DNA of 64,000 nucleotides from assembly GCF_016097555.1 (NCBI RefSeq), contig NC_054701.1, positions 34,952,854 through 35,016,853 on the forward strand, written 5' to 3'. Source of the DNA: Gigantopelta aegis (Eukaryota; Mollusca; Gastropoda; Neomphalida; Peltospiridae). A program made the position numbers and the translations under genes. Below are positions 26,201 through 35,313 of this stretch, in pieces. Position 1 is the stretch's first letter; each line of letters starts with the position of its first letter. The notes under the pieces are model-generated. The model was not told the DNA's origin, ran no database searches, and saw nothing but the letters and a program-made list of their open reading frames with translations.

Positions 26201-26861
26201 TGCATGACTGGTACATCAAAGGCCGTGGTACGTGCTATCCTGTCTATGGGATGGTGCATATAAAAGATCCCTTGCTGCTAATCGAAAAAGAGTAGCCCAT
26301 GAAGTGGCGACAGTGGGTTTCCTCCCTCAATATCTTTGTGGTCCTTAACTATATGTCTGACGCCATATAACCATAAATAAAATGTGTTGAGTGCCTTGTT
26401 AAATAAAACATTACTTTCTTTATCTGGAATTTTGAATTTGTAAGCATCTGTACAGTTTCCACTGTTCATATTCTCTTTCCAAAACTTACAGATGCTTTGT
26501 ATCCATTCAGAATTCAGGTCTCCATTTTAGAGCATTGTGCAACCCTAACTCCAGGACCAATCTCTATATCTGACCACCAGTATTACAATTTCCTTCTGTC
26601 TTTGTTTTTTTCTTAACATACTTTCATCTCTGCTCATTGAATAATTTTTGGCATTCGTTTTGTCCCAGTGTTTTCAGTAGTTAAGATGATTAGTTCTATG
26701 CAAATTAGTTGTACAGGTTTTGAACTCGATTAATTATGCACACTTTGTTTTACCATCTATAGGTTGAAGAAGCCACCCAGTCCGTAACACAGTCTGAAAG
26801 CAGCAGCCGAACAACCTTCTTGGGTCGAAGTAATAACATCAGTGAAGATGAATCAGACTAA
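1654..26861 (+). CDS. CADPS: CADPS/CAPS, 3' half (13 exons)
   Basis: Calcium-dependent secretion activator, which primes dense-core vesicles for exocytosis by promoting SNARE assembly at the plasma membrane. Exons read from splice sites with consistent phases: 1654-1777, 5840-5946, 12313-12469, 19123-19264, 19599-19754, 20473-20584, 20975-21013, 21530-21604, 23044-23127, 24370-24477, 24934-25038, 25469-25555, 26763-26861 (TAA). They join to 464 codons. Diagnostic stretches recalled from vertebrate CADPS are [93 protein letters not shown] and VEEATQSV, with an acidic C-terminus SEDESD. This is the MUN-domain (Munc13-like) part onward; the C2 and PH domains must lie left of the window. A short vertebrate segment between exons 9 and 10 (YVDVPKPG-like) is absent here. 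All introns look GT-AG. Introns hold most of the repeats listed below. CADPS versus a CADPS2-type paralogue cannot be separated; invertebrates usually have one gene. Confidence 0.95.
1778..5839 (+). other. CADPS intron, 4.1 kb
   Basis: Flanked by a GT donor at 1778 and an AG acceptor before 5840. I see no coding exon, RNA gene or clearly bounded transposon. The stretch is A+T-rich with short homopolymers and a short AT run at 4556-4567. Confidence 0.6.
5948..6385. repeat. ~70 bp tandem repeat next to a splice donor
   Basis: About six imperfect copies of a unit of roughly 60-75 bp. Each contains AACATGTATACATTAACATT, then (ATC)n, then CAGGTGTTGGCC. The array begins one or two bases after the donor of CADPS exon 5840-5946. 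Unit length varies with the number of ATC/ATTC triplets, as expected for a slippage-prone minisatellite. Confidence 0.85.
7555..7766. repeat. ~120 bp tandem repeat, interrupted by transposons
   Basis: Two consecutive copies of a unit with GTTATGCAAAT, TTTCAAGTTATGC, TTTGTGATGGCC and TTCAGTACATAA. A third diverged copy continues at about 8987-9060 (CCTAACCCTATTTCAGTACC). The array is split by the hAT-like element at 7767-8979. Confidence 0.75.
7767..8979. mobile_element. hAT-like element with CTAGCC subterminal repeats
   Basis: The left end CAGAGTTCGACAAAT and the right end (reverse complement CAGAGTATGACAAAT) are inverted and imperfect. TGTTTGG is duplicated on both sides (7760-7766 and 8980-8986). 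GGCTAGTGG and its complement occur many times near both ends, typical of transposase-binding subterminal repeats. Length is 1213 bp with no intact transposase frame. CAG ends and a duplication of about 7 bp suggest hAT. A shorter relative lies at 47891-48248. Confidence 0.8.
9066..9467 (-). mobile_element. Full-length tRNA-derived SINE with TSD
   Basis: On the minus strand it starts GACCGGCCTCGGTGGCG (tRNA-like head, A box), has a B box GGTTCGGATCCC, then the conserved body with AAAGATCCCTTGCTGCC and a tail near TGTGCTCTAGCGGCGTCG. The 12 bp duplication CTGTTTTACTAA flanks it exactly (9054-9065 and 9468-9479), the mark of LINE-driven target-primed insertion. Same family as 31799-32189. Confidence 0.92.
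10387..10716 (+). repeat. Dispersed repeat with GAAATTTTGTGTATAGC core
   Basis: Contains GGAGGGGACTATAGG, a run of CTGTCTGT-type words, GAAATTTTGTGTATAGC, TTTATCATGTA and AGAGTTATGACCC. The same words occur in the same order on the minus strand at 42421-42656, so it is one dispersed family. No coding capacity or terminal repeat was identified. Confidence 0.7.
11122..11133 (+). CDS. CADPS: Candidate 12-nt CADPS microexon (AFRS)
   Basis: A pyrimidine-rich tract ending CTGTAG, then GCATTTCGATCG, then a consensus donor GTGAGTG. It is 12 nt and in phase 0, matching the phases of exons 5840-5946 and 12313-12469, so inclusion would insert four residues (AFRS) after the conserved HHAE. The downstream exon also starts after CTGTAG with GCATTT, so this may be a duplicated acceptor or decoy. 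Vertebrate CADPS as I recall it has no such residues. Confidence 0.35.
12656..14372. repeat. Left arm of a large foldback (inverted duplication)
   Basis: About 1.7 kb that is repeated in inverted order at 14600-14816 plus 16638-18168. Matching landmarks: TTGGTGTCCAACTC at 13839 against GAGTTGGACACCA near 16940; GAAAAATCTAATTTTAT-type words; AGTCGCC-type ends; and ACGACAAGCAGCTGG at 14344 against CCAGCTGCTTGTCGT near 14610. It contains a SINE fragment at 12937-13085. It lies in the CADPS intron after exon 12313-12469. Confidence 0.88.
12937..13085 (+). mobile_element. SINE fragment inside foldback arm
   Basis: Reads CTGGCCATAGCCCAGTGG, AAAGTGCTCG, then TCGATCCCCGTCGATGG (B box) and CAGTGCACCACAAGTGGTATAT. 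This is the 5' half of the second SINE family here (compare 43136-43423). Its inverted partner in the other arm is 17828-17960. Confidence 0.8.
14373..14599. mobile_element. hAT-like terminal sequence in the foldback loop
   Basis: Starts CAGGGCTTGCGCTGTCGTTC, followed by GCCAAAGTCGCCAATTGCG, closely resembling the left terminus of the hAT-like element at 51939. An inverted copy of about 170 bp lies outside the right arm at roughly 18170-18340 (AGAACCAAAC/GTTTGGTTCT, AACCAGTTTTGTTC/GAACAAAACTGGTT). The right arm is thus bracketed by inverted copies. Confidence 0.7.
14817..16635. mobile_element. Pogo/Tc1-type non-autonomous DNA transposon
   Basis: The left end CAACCGTGTCCGGTGTATC and the right end (reverse complement CAGTGGTGTCCGGTGTATT) match from GTGTCCGG inward. 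TA is duplicated at both sides (14815-14816, 16636-16637). The motif CCGGTGATTCGGCGCA near the left end recurs inverted near 16413. The left foldback arm retains the unoccupied site, ATACATATTG in reverse complement near 14148. Length is 1819 bp with no complete transposase. A second MITE (15139-15968) sits inside. Confidence 0.87.
15139..15968. mobile_element. MITE nested in the pogo-like element
   Basis: Left end TACCGTATATTGCCATGTAT and right end ACACTGCAATATACGGTA form an inverted repeat extending through TTAGCCGACT. AGTCGGCTTATAC recurs internally near both ends. Its size (830 bp) and ACCGTAT terminus resemble the MITE at 201-1033, so the two may be related families. A 78-codon plus-strand frame (15713-15949) runs into the right terminal repeat and resembles nothing I know. 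Confidence 0.78.
17828..17960 (-). mobile_element. SINE fragment, inverted partner in right arm
   Basis: The minus strand reads GCTGTAGCCCAGTGG, AAAGCACTTG and GGTCGATCCCCCGTCG. It is the inverted copy of 12937-13085, so the SINE was already present when the arm was duplicated. Confidence 0.8.
18356..18600 (+). mobile_element. Degraded tRNA-derived SINE
   Basis: GATGTTGCTCAGTAGTAAGGCGCTTGCC is a tRNA-like head (A-box region). Later come CCCTGTGACTGGTATAT, ACATCCAATAGCTC and the family 3' end TAATTAAACAAAACAAAC. The B box is not recognisable. Confidence 0.6.
20229..20260. repeat. (CA)n microsatellite
   Basis: Uninterrupted AC dinucleotides following a C-run, in a CADPS intron. Long apparent reading frames over it are low-complexity artefacts. 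Confidence 0.95.
21687..22420. mobile_element. Tc1/mariner-type MITE with TA duplication
   Basis: The left end CTGTAGAATACTTTATTTTC and the reverse complement of the right end match base for base over 20 bp. TA flanks both sides (21685-21686, 22421-22422). Length is 734 bp with no transposase frame. Subterminal ATTTTCGCG-type words recur. It lies in the CADPS intron between exons 21530-21604 and 23044-23127. Confidence 0.88.
22845..22925. repeat. Short palindromic MITE-like sequence
   Basis: TAGCGCTAAGATCACGTTAC and CGGTGCTCTTAGCA are inverted around ATGCATAAGGTAGTTATGCA. Related words (GCACCAAGATCATCTTAAATG) occur near 29050, so the family is dispersed. Confidence 0.5.
23245..23402. mobile_element. 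Palindromic MITE (hairpin)
   Basis: Near-perfect inverted arms: ACAGTTATTATCAAATTTAT on the left and its complement ATAAATTTGATAATAACTGG on the right. CAGTTGCCACGAGC and GTGACAACTG lie at the centre. No coding capacity. Confidence 0.8.
24616..24933 (+). pseudogene. CADPS: Tandem decayed partial copies of a CADPS exon
   Basis: The exon at 24934 begins GAGTGGTATACCGGTCAG, then ATGAAAATGGTCTGTGATTG. Upstream lie decayed versions: CAGTGGTATACTAAAATGGT at 24860, then CTATGATTGTTCGACTGATT; AGAGTGGTCAAATAAATATG at 24781; CTACTAAAATGGTTTATGATTGTC at 24718 on; and CTGGTCAGATGAAAACAGTC near 24628. The period is about 75-85 bp and includes the acceptor tract (TTTTATAATCTTTGTTTTAG at 24840). The copies carry stops or shifted frames, so only 24934-25038 is functional. 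Confidence 0.75.
25255..25312. repeat. Compound (GCAC)n/(CA)n/(GA)n microsatellite
   Basis: Consecutive GCAC, CACA and GAGA runs in the CADPS intron before exon 25469-25555. Confidence 0.9.
26185..26430 (+). mobile_element. 5'-truncated SINE
   Basis: Begins within the body (CCAGTGCATGACTGGTACAT) and continues through CATATAAAAGATCCCTTGCT, TAGCCCATGAAGTGGCGACA and the tail GTTAAATAAAACATT. The tRNA head is absent. A second copy of a similar tail lies at about 26030-26085 (TTAAGTGCATCGTTAAAC). Confidence 0.85.
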
Positions 26862-27745
26862 AGTCTTTATTTACATTTGAGGAATGTATGCACAGTTTGC
26901 AGAAAGCAAACAGAAATAACAGATTATAATGACATTTTAAGTGGAATTGTTTAAATGGTCCATTAGAATTAAATAGTTAGGTGTTTTATTTTTTTGTGAC
27001 ATAATTAAAAAAAAATGTCAGTATTTATTAAAAAAAACAAGACACTAGACAATTTCTAGGTTAACAGTATTTGTTGTTGAAGCTTATTTATTTACTTCCT
27101 GTAGACACTTGGGTGTCTTTCTAAAACAAATAGGAATTTTATAGTCTTAAGTTATAATGTCCGTTTGTATATCTGAGTGGGTTTTTTTTAAAGATGATTG
27201 TGATATAAAATCATTTCTATAAGCATTTGCATATAGTTTTTCTGTAGTACAACACCAAAGAGAAATGTGATTGACAGAAATGAAAATGGTACAATTGACA
27301 TTAGGGATACTGAATCAAAAGTATGTGCCATTTGCCACTAGCCTGATCATTATTCCACAAGGTGTGCAAGATTTACTGTCTAGACAGCTGATACAATTAT
27401 ATCTATATTTTAAGGACCAATGACTTTATTTATTTATTAAGTGCGGACTCATAGGTGTTACTATTCTGGCAACTGATAGTCTTAACTATATGTCAACATT
27501 CACTGACTTGAGAGTTGTTGAGATCTGTATTAAGTATTTATGTTATTTGCAAAGTTAACCAAACATCAGTCATAGCTGGACCAGTGGTTGATGATGCTCT
27601 TTGGTTGTTGCACCTTTATTTTATGGGTATTGACATAGTGATCCCAAGTTCGTTATTGGTCTACACTGTGTTTGGCATTTAAAGCATTGCTAAGTACATG
27701 CATGTCATATGCCAAAGGTCAGTGTCAATAAATTGGATTAAAAGC
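26862..27745 (+). other. CADPS: CADPS 3' UTR (minimum extent)
   Basis: Follows the TAA at 26859-26861. The first canonical AATAAA noticed is at 27727-27732, which would end the transcript near 27745. The true end may be further downstream. Confidence 0.45.
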
Positions 27746-27802
27746 CATTATTAAAGTTTTTGGGGAGTGTATATTGGCATGTAAGTTTGCCAATGTTTAG
27801 CA

Positions 27803-27805
<3 letters not shown>

Positions 27806-27858
<53 letters not shown>
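27806..27858. repeat. (AT)n microsatellite
   Basis: About 26 uninterrupted AT dinucleotides just past the putative CADPS polyadenylation site. Confidence 0.95.
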
Positions 27859-27860
<2 letters not shown>

Positions 27861-29537
27861 CCACAATGTTATTGGTCATAATTGGATTACAGGATATGAT
27901 TTGAAATGGTTGAGGGTGTGTAACACTTTTTATTTTCATTTTCTTTGCTTACTTTGAATTACCAATAATTTGTCTTAACTAGAACTCTTTAAAGTTTGTA
28001 AAACAAATGGCTATTATTTTGGTGTCAAAACATTTATGAAATATAAATCGGATGCATAAGATTTAGGGGTATGTGTTTTTTATGTGAAGATTGCAGCAGA
28101 TTATGAATATTGTGAGAAGTCATGATTTCTTAAAAAAACAAAAAAAACAAAAATTATACTTAGTTTGAACCCTAGGTGAGAAATGTTTTATCATCTTCTA
28201 TTTTCCCCTGTGTACTTTAATAATGTGCTTCCCGCAAAGTTCTGGACACTGTAGATGAAAGATCTTATGCAAAAATGCAATAATTTATTGTGGTTACTGA
28301 TATAGGCAACCAGTTGTAAACCACCAGGATGTAGACAGACCTGTGATCTATACGTTAATTTATGTATAGATTTAAGCAAGAAATGTTGACTAAAATTATA
28401 CTATTTATTATATAGCATTTTTAATATTTGTTTGTATTACAAGTATTGCAAAGTTGTGATTCATACACTTAGGATTTAACCAGTATGCTTTGTTTTGATT
28501 AATTAATATGTAGACGTTCCTTTTACCTCTGTTTAACTAAAGAGTAGAATACAAGATAGTATTCACATTGTACAGAGGAAAATATCTTGTGTTTTCACAA
28601 TGTACATTTATCAATACATACACTATGTGTTGTATATACTTAATTATATAGAGTATATGTTGTATATATACTTACATACGTTAGTATATAAAACATTTCT
28701 AAAATATATCTAAAGAGAGTATGATGTTGATATTCTTTTGTAAAAAACCCACAAACATTTGTTTTACCTCGTTTATATTGTTAATGTTTAATATCTTTAC
28801 TTTTGTTTGTCATCTAGACAGAGTTTAAATTACACAAATTGTAGTGAATTGTATACAGTTTAGAGTTTAATAATTGTTATATAGTGAGTGAACATGAGGG
28901 TCTAATAGTGCTTGTTTTGTTTTTTCAAATTTTATTTATTTCTATTAATAGTGAGACAGTTATGTATGTCAGGGCTTGATATTAACAATGGTAATTACTG
29001 TTGTAATATGAATTGCTGTAGATAGTGCCTCAGTTCACGTATCGAACTTAGCACCAAGATCATCTTAAATGCATGAGGTAGTAATACACTTTATCATATA
29101 ATATCTTACATTTTCAGTGCAATCAAAGTATGTGATATTTTTCAATTCACATACTTTAAGAATTTGATAACTTTGCAAATTAGATGTAAATTAGTCGAGG
29201 TCTTGGCACTAGGTTTATTGACATTTAAGCAAACGGACTTGGGTGACACTCCATGATTGACGTATGCATTCATAGTCATCAAATAAAAACATTTCATGGC
29301 ATTTGACGCTGAAAGCTGTCCAGCGTTCAGAAAACAAAAAACGTTAGGCATAAATTTATTTTGATGTAAGGACATCCAAAATGACGTCATTCGAGTTTGA
29401 CGTCACTTCCATTCAAAAATACACCATGCCACGTATTCTTACGTCATTTGAATATCTAGTAATAGCGGACTGGAATTAAAGCTGCGTTTACAGTTTACAA
29501 AAACATGTTGTATTAAGCTTGAGCTTATATGATAAAG
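27859..29537. other. Intergenic, no gene seen
   Basis: A+T-rich, with no supported exon. Reading frames of 60-80 codons on the minus strand (for example 29142-29390) show no domain or splice context. Two GACGTCA-like words (29380-29405) are noted without a function. Confidence 0.5.
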
Positions 29538-29697
29538 AGATTATTACCCTCGTGTATTTCGGTATTGTCAATATATATTAGGAATAAAAATAATGTATTA
29601 TGCTCGCCAGAGGTTCGCATAATACAATTTTTATTCCTAATATATGATATTGATGATACCGAAAAACACTCTGGTAATAACCTCTATTAATGTGATC
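29538..29697. mobile_element. Palindromic MITE
   Basis: Left arm AGAGATTATTACCCTCGTGT with ATATTAGGAATAAAAATAATG; right arm CATTATTTTTATTCC-type complement (29620-29650) and CTGGTAATAACCTCT. The centre is near 29608. The family resembles the hairpin at 23245-23402 in design but not in sequence. Confidence 0.75.
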
Positions 29698-29879
29698 TTA
29701 GGTCTAAGATTGCATCATGGAACAGTGTCCTGGGGCTTTACCAACAGCAATTTGTTGCCATTGTATAAAAATTATTGCCATCGGATGAAGGGATAATTTT
29801 TGCTTTTTAAGTTGTGTCTATTTGTGGCAAAATTTAATGGTTTAAAATTGCTATAGGTGAGCATTTGAAGCATTTAAAT

Positions 29880-30010
29880 AGAGAATATTAAATGAGCAGC
29901 CATTGGATACCGTTTATCTTACAATGAGTTGTTTAAAAATGTGCAAAAGTGAGTTTGATTCCTATTTTAAACAACGAGTTGCAAGATAAATGGTATCGAA
30001 CGGACACAAA
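29880..30010. mobile_element. Palindromic MITE
   Basis: GATACCGTTTATCTTACAAT on the left pairs with TTGCAAGATAAATGGTATCG on the right. The outer words AGAATATTAAATGAG and TGTAGTATTCTATTTC also pair loosely. Confidence 0.65.
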
Positions 30011-30385
30011 TGTAGTATTCTATTTCTTACATATCTAAGAAAACAGTTTAAAAATAAATTTGAATGCCTTTTTCCAACTAAACCTAAGTACAGCCCTAGC
30101 GCTTATAGTTAACTTGTGCTTCACAAACAAATCAATTTCAGGTTAACAGAGTGATCGATTCAACCATGTTTTTTTTTATTGGATGGTATGGCATTGGTGA
30201 CCTGGTGATCACCTAGGAACAGCCAGTCGTATGTCTTTAAAATGTTATCGCACATATGTGTGTTAACGCTATATGTGTTATCAAAAATAATGAATGATGT
30301 TCTCACCAAAGTGTGTAAGAAAACATTTTAAAAGTATAGGTAACAAATTTTGAAGTTTGTGCCCTGTAGGTTGGAAACAGATCTG

Positions 30386-30533
30386 GGCCTGTGCTTATAA
30401 AACTTTTAAAGAGTCCAGACTAAATCTAATGACATCACACGCATACAATTTGTATGGCATTCCATGACGTTACTGTCCTAGACTCTAATAGAGTCTCGAG
30501 TCTAGATTCTAAAAGTTTTATAAGCACCAGGCC
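30386..30533. mobile_element. Palindromic MITE, GGCCTG-CTTATAAAAC ends
   Basis: The left end GGCCTGTGCTTATAAAACTT and the right end AAGTTTTATAAGCACCAGGC are inverted, with GAGTC/GACTC words inside. A decayed relative may be present at about 34578-34665 (CTTTTAAAACTTAAAAG and CGCCATACAAATTGCATGCC). Confidence 0.75.
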
Positions 30534-31798
30534 AGAAGCTTTATAACAGCAAGCTATGTCTGGCAGTGTTTTCATTCAAGGACTACCGTTTTATGCGTGT
30601 GGGACACTAGCAGTTCATTATTATGATTTTGGCTCATTGCTGCAAATATGCAATTAACATTCTGTATTAAAACATTGTAGTTATTAGCCTTTTGGTTACT
30701 ATTTGTGATTACATGCATTAGTACAGTATTTAATGTCCATTATTTGTGGATTTAGACTGCAAGTTAGTTAATTTGCCTATTAGCAACTTTTTTAAAACTA
30801 TTTATTCCTTGTTTGAAAAAAGGACAACACTTGTGCATTTACCCTCCCACCCCGGAGTTGGCCACTGGCAATGTCAGTAACCAAATCCGGGGTGGGCATG
30901 CCTGAACCCTTGTGGATATGGGCACGTGAATAGAGTTCCCGTTCCCGTTCCGTTCTGTGCATTTTGGGTAAAGACCATCACCATAGCCAGAATTGCAAAC
31001 CAAAAGCTTGATTCTTTTTATATTATAATGCACTTTATTTTAAGAGAGAACATGTAATTAAATTGTTTTAAGAGATACAATATACATGTGATTAAATAGT
31101 TGTATGATTCATATCTCTCGAGGGATAATTTTATAGCATGTAATCTAATACATTGTATGCCCAGAGAACTTAGTTAAGAATCCCGTGGGGTTTTTCTACC
31201 CTGACTGTCTTAACAAAATGTTTATGTATGAAACATGACGGAAAAATATATGTAAATATTTACTTACTTGACAAAAACACAAACGATGATGGCAGTGTTT
31301 AATATTTTTATTGTGTTAACTACACAAATTTTAACAATGCTGTCTTTGAGGCAGAATGGGAGCCACAATAAATATGGATCTGAAAAGTTTACCAATCTGG
31401 TATAATTGACCATTTCTTTCAAAAAATGTTCAGTGTAATCTCAAGCTAAATCGCACATAGCTGAGAACTCATTCCTGTCGCATCACAATGCAAGGTGATG
31501 TGGGATTTGAGAACAGGAACACATTCATGCATTTCTTATATTTAGGAACACATCTGCACTGGAACAGAGTTTTGAATATACCGATAAAGACAACCTAAGT
31601 TTAAATGCAATTCAGCCTCTAAGGCTGCCAGAACATATTTCAGGTGGATGCCCTTTCTCGGGATATATCAAATAAAACTAGCATTTTCTGTCAAAGGTAA
31701 ATCAGTGCCCTTTATTTATCAGGGGGTGCGTAATTAATTTCTTTGTGTATTATGTAATCCAGCTTCAATGAAGTTAAGTATATGCATGTACTCTTTTT

Positions 31799-32189
31799 AC
31801 CGGCCTCGGTGGCGTCGTGGCAGGCCATCGGTTTACAGGCTGGTAGGTACTGGGTTCGGATCCCAGTCGAGGCATGGGATTTTTAATCCAGATACCGACT
31901 CCATACCCTGAGTGAGTGCTCCGCAAGGCTCAATGGGTAGGTGTAAACCACTTGCACCGACCAGTGATCCATAACTGGTTCAACAAAGGCCATGGTTTGT
32001 GCTATCCTGCCTGTGGGAAGCGCAAATAAAAGATCCCTTGCTGCCTGTCGTAAAAGAGTAGCCTATGTGGCGACAGCGGGTTTCCTCTCAAAATCTGTGT
32101 GGTCCTTAACCATATGTCTGACGCCATATAACCGTAAATAAAAATGTGTTGAGTGCGTCATTAAATTTAAAAAAAAAAAAAAAAAAAGA
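31799..32189 (+). mobile_element. Full-length tRNA-derived SINE with TSD
   Basis: Head ACCGGCCTCGGTGGCGTCG with A-box-like TGGCAGGCCATCGG and B box GGTTCGGATCC. The body contains AAAGATCCCTTGCTGCC, GTAGCCTATGTGGCGACAGC and GTTGAGTGCGTCATTAAAT, then a poly-A tail of about 18 bases. The 11 bp GTACTCTTTTT is duplicated exactly at 31788-31798 and 32190-32200. It is the best reference copy of this family in the window. Confidence 0.95.
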
Positions 32190-35100
32190 GTACTCTTTTT
32201 CTTTTTTTTAAATCCAATTGTCGAATTTATAACCACTATTTAACTATGTTAACTATGGTTGTGGTTCTGTTCTTGACAGGTTAAGAGTTTATATCGAATT
32301 CAAACTATTGTTGTCTGTTATAATATATGTTGATGTGGGAACTTTGATGTGCATGCTTGTAGGTGTGAATAATGAAAACTTGCTTTAAAGTATAGGTGCA
32401 GGTGTTTAAGTTTTATTATTCATGAATCTGCAAAGTCTATGGATCTATGAATGTCATTTTTTGAGGGGGGGGGGGGGGGGGGATGCTGCGTTTTTTATTA
32501 TGATAAGTGTTGTTGTTTTTAATGGGATGTCTTTAGGGGTTTGGGTTTTTTTCTTACATTATATATGTGGTATTACATCGCATACTATAATTAGTTCACT
32601 TTCAAGTTGACATATGTTTCATTTAACACCAAACATAATAGGACATTTTAAATAATTGTATGACTCGTACTATGAGGAAGGATTATCAAACTTAGTGTGC
32701 AAGTACAGCTTTGGTAGCCAGTGTGTTGTATCCTATAATTAGGTCACTATTACCTACTTATTAGTTAATTTATGTTTGATATATTTACACCTTATTAGGA
32801 AGAATATAATTATTATACTAATAGACATTATTTTGTCTTATCTACTTGATAAAAAACTGGATTACTTTCATAGTCCCATATCTGATACCATAATTTTCAT
32901 GGAACTGATCTGTCTCAGTATATCAAGTTTAGAATCTAGTCTTATACAATATACATTCTTCTTCGACAATCTACATGTATCCTTTGAAATATTTTTTGTT
33001 TTGTTTTTTACTTTGTTGATTTTTACTTTATTTGTATTTTGTTTTTGATCATAAAACAAAAATATATATATATCATACAAATTTAGATATACATGTACAT
33101 GCATATGTATACGTGTTCTAGTGTATATATTACAATTCAGAATGTTAGATTATGGTATAGACATCAGTACATTTTTGTAGTTACTGCCTACTGTACTAAA
33201 ACTACTTAATGTTTTATTGCTGTTCAGTTTGATGAAGCATCTGCAATTATTTTTTTAAAGAATAAATCATTGCGGAAATAGGTTTACGATTACTTAAAAT
33301 GTAAATATTTTTTATCAATTAAAATTGTTCTATGATATGGTTTACATATATTATATTCTCCACATGTTGGATTTTCAGTCATTTTCAATTTTTTTTACAT
33401 TACTTGATGTTTGTTGCAAAAAAGGGAATCAGAATTTGTGAGGGGATTGGAATTCCTTGTTTTCAATTATCTATTAAATAAAATCTCTGAGATGAAGTAT
33501 GTGTAACATGTAGTAAGAATAGATTTTTTTTAATTATTAAAAAGTGGGAAAACTATAAGATTATGAAAGCTGTGTATTAAATTGTTAAAGATTCTGTTCG
33601 TTAGACGTCACACATTTTAAAATGTATAGTGTTCATTTATTGAAATATAGGGCAACATATGTGAACTCCGCAGATCAGCACATTCCATTACAAATTAAGT
33701 ATGTGTAAGGCATTAGGTGAGTTAACATTGCACATCAAGTACTACCAAATCCAACAACAAATTACTATTTAATTGTGAGATCATTCCCCGTTATGCATTT
33801 AAAATTGGTAATGTAACTACATAAGTGATCACTGAATTTACATTCTAATCATTTTAATCATTCCCATCACTATAATTTAAACTATTTATTAATAGTTTTG
33901 AGAAAGGTTTACTGGTGTTATATATTTTATGTTTATCTAATATAAATTCTAAGTATTTGTGTGAATTCCTGCATGAAAATGGAAACACATTCCAAAGCTC
34001 TGCTCTTATGTGTATTTTGTAATATTTTTGTTTGTTGAAGTAATGAGATCTAGCTACAGTGGCTGTCACATATTTACACATTAACAGTTTTTTCGTTTGT
34101 ATTGTTTACTACTTAATACATTTATAGAATGTACTGACTGGAGTGACGATGGTTATTTTTCTTAAACCAACTTGTATACACAACTTTGTGACCAAATTGA
34201 TCTGTTTTATTTATTTATTTATAGATTTTTAATAAGCTCACTGCCTTTTATACATTTTCTATTTTCTGTTTTTCAGTCTGGTGTTCCTTTGGAATACTGG
34301 TCTACAGTTCTTTTAAAGTTTTTTCTGGCTAAAACTTCGTTCTTGCGTGAAATGTTAATTGCTTTACATCTGCTCATGTGAGATTACCTACAGATTCATT
34401 TAGCATTCACTAACCCAATATTTTCAAATCTTATCAAGTAAATGTCTTACCTTTGTGATTTGTTGAAAGAGTTTTGGAGGTCCAAATATCCGGATTATTT
34501 CTAAATAATATTTTTAAAATACCTGTGATATCATTTTTGGACATCTTTATCTTCTATAAATAGCTAACAACACACCCATGCTTTTAAAACTTAAAAGTTA
34601 AGTCTCAAGTCATTAATGATGTGTTGAGATTTTAACTTCATGGTAACGCCATACAAATTGCATGCCTATCATTGGAACAGGCCCATAGGAAGCACAAATT
34701 ATTGGTAAGGCCTATTTTGACTCCATTGCATGTGGATAATGCGACTCCACCCACCCCACACCCCATTTTTAAATAGATACTTTTTACTGAATTCTGGGCC
34801 ATTTTGAAGCAGGAAGTTGATTCCATGACAGTTTGGCCTTTCTTCTTCATATGGCCCTAATGTACAGAAATAAATATTCTAAACAAAAAGAAAGTTTGAG
34901 CCAGGTGTATACTGTACAGTTTTGTAAGAGAGGCATGGAATCAAAGGCCTAGATCTAATAACGTGTAATCTCAAAAACCCAGGATGTTTCAAGATCAAGA
35001 AGTAGTGCTTAATTTCAAGATAGAGAAATAGTCCTATGGTATGATTTTTACTTGGTCTCAAGATCAAGAAATGGCCCTATGACATAATTTTCACTTGTAT

Positions 35101-35268
35101 TTAAGACCAAAAATTTGCATAATTTTCCACTTTTATCTCAGAATCAAGAAATAGTTTTATGGCATAATTTTGACTCTAACTTGTGTTTATTTTAAATTAC
35201 CAACATCTCATGGTTGCTGGTTTAGCACTCTCAAAAGAGATGATAATGTTTGACTATATGGCATAAAT
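32190..35268. other. Intergenic, no gene seen
   Basis: A+T-rich with a G-run (about 32465-32482). Short frames at 32776-33104 are low complexity. A possible decayed relative of the MITE at 30386 lies at 34578-34665. A repeated phrase around TCAAGAAATAGTCCTATGG recurs about three times between 34985 and 35165, suggesting a decayed short tandem repeat. Confidence 0.5.
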
Positions 35269-35278
35269 TGATGTGCAT

Positions 35279-35279
<1 letters not shown>

Positions 35280-35313
<34 letters not shown>

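Noticed and set aside
29142..29390. 82-codon minus-strand frame
   Set aside because: No domain, splice context or neighbouring exon; it is within repeat-rich intergenic DNA.
31799..31870. Possible tRNA gene (A and B boxes)
   Set aside because: It is the head of a SINE with body, poly-A tail and TSD. The same applies at 9400-9467, 43136, 39110 and 54950-55010; no cloverleaf was supported.
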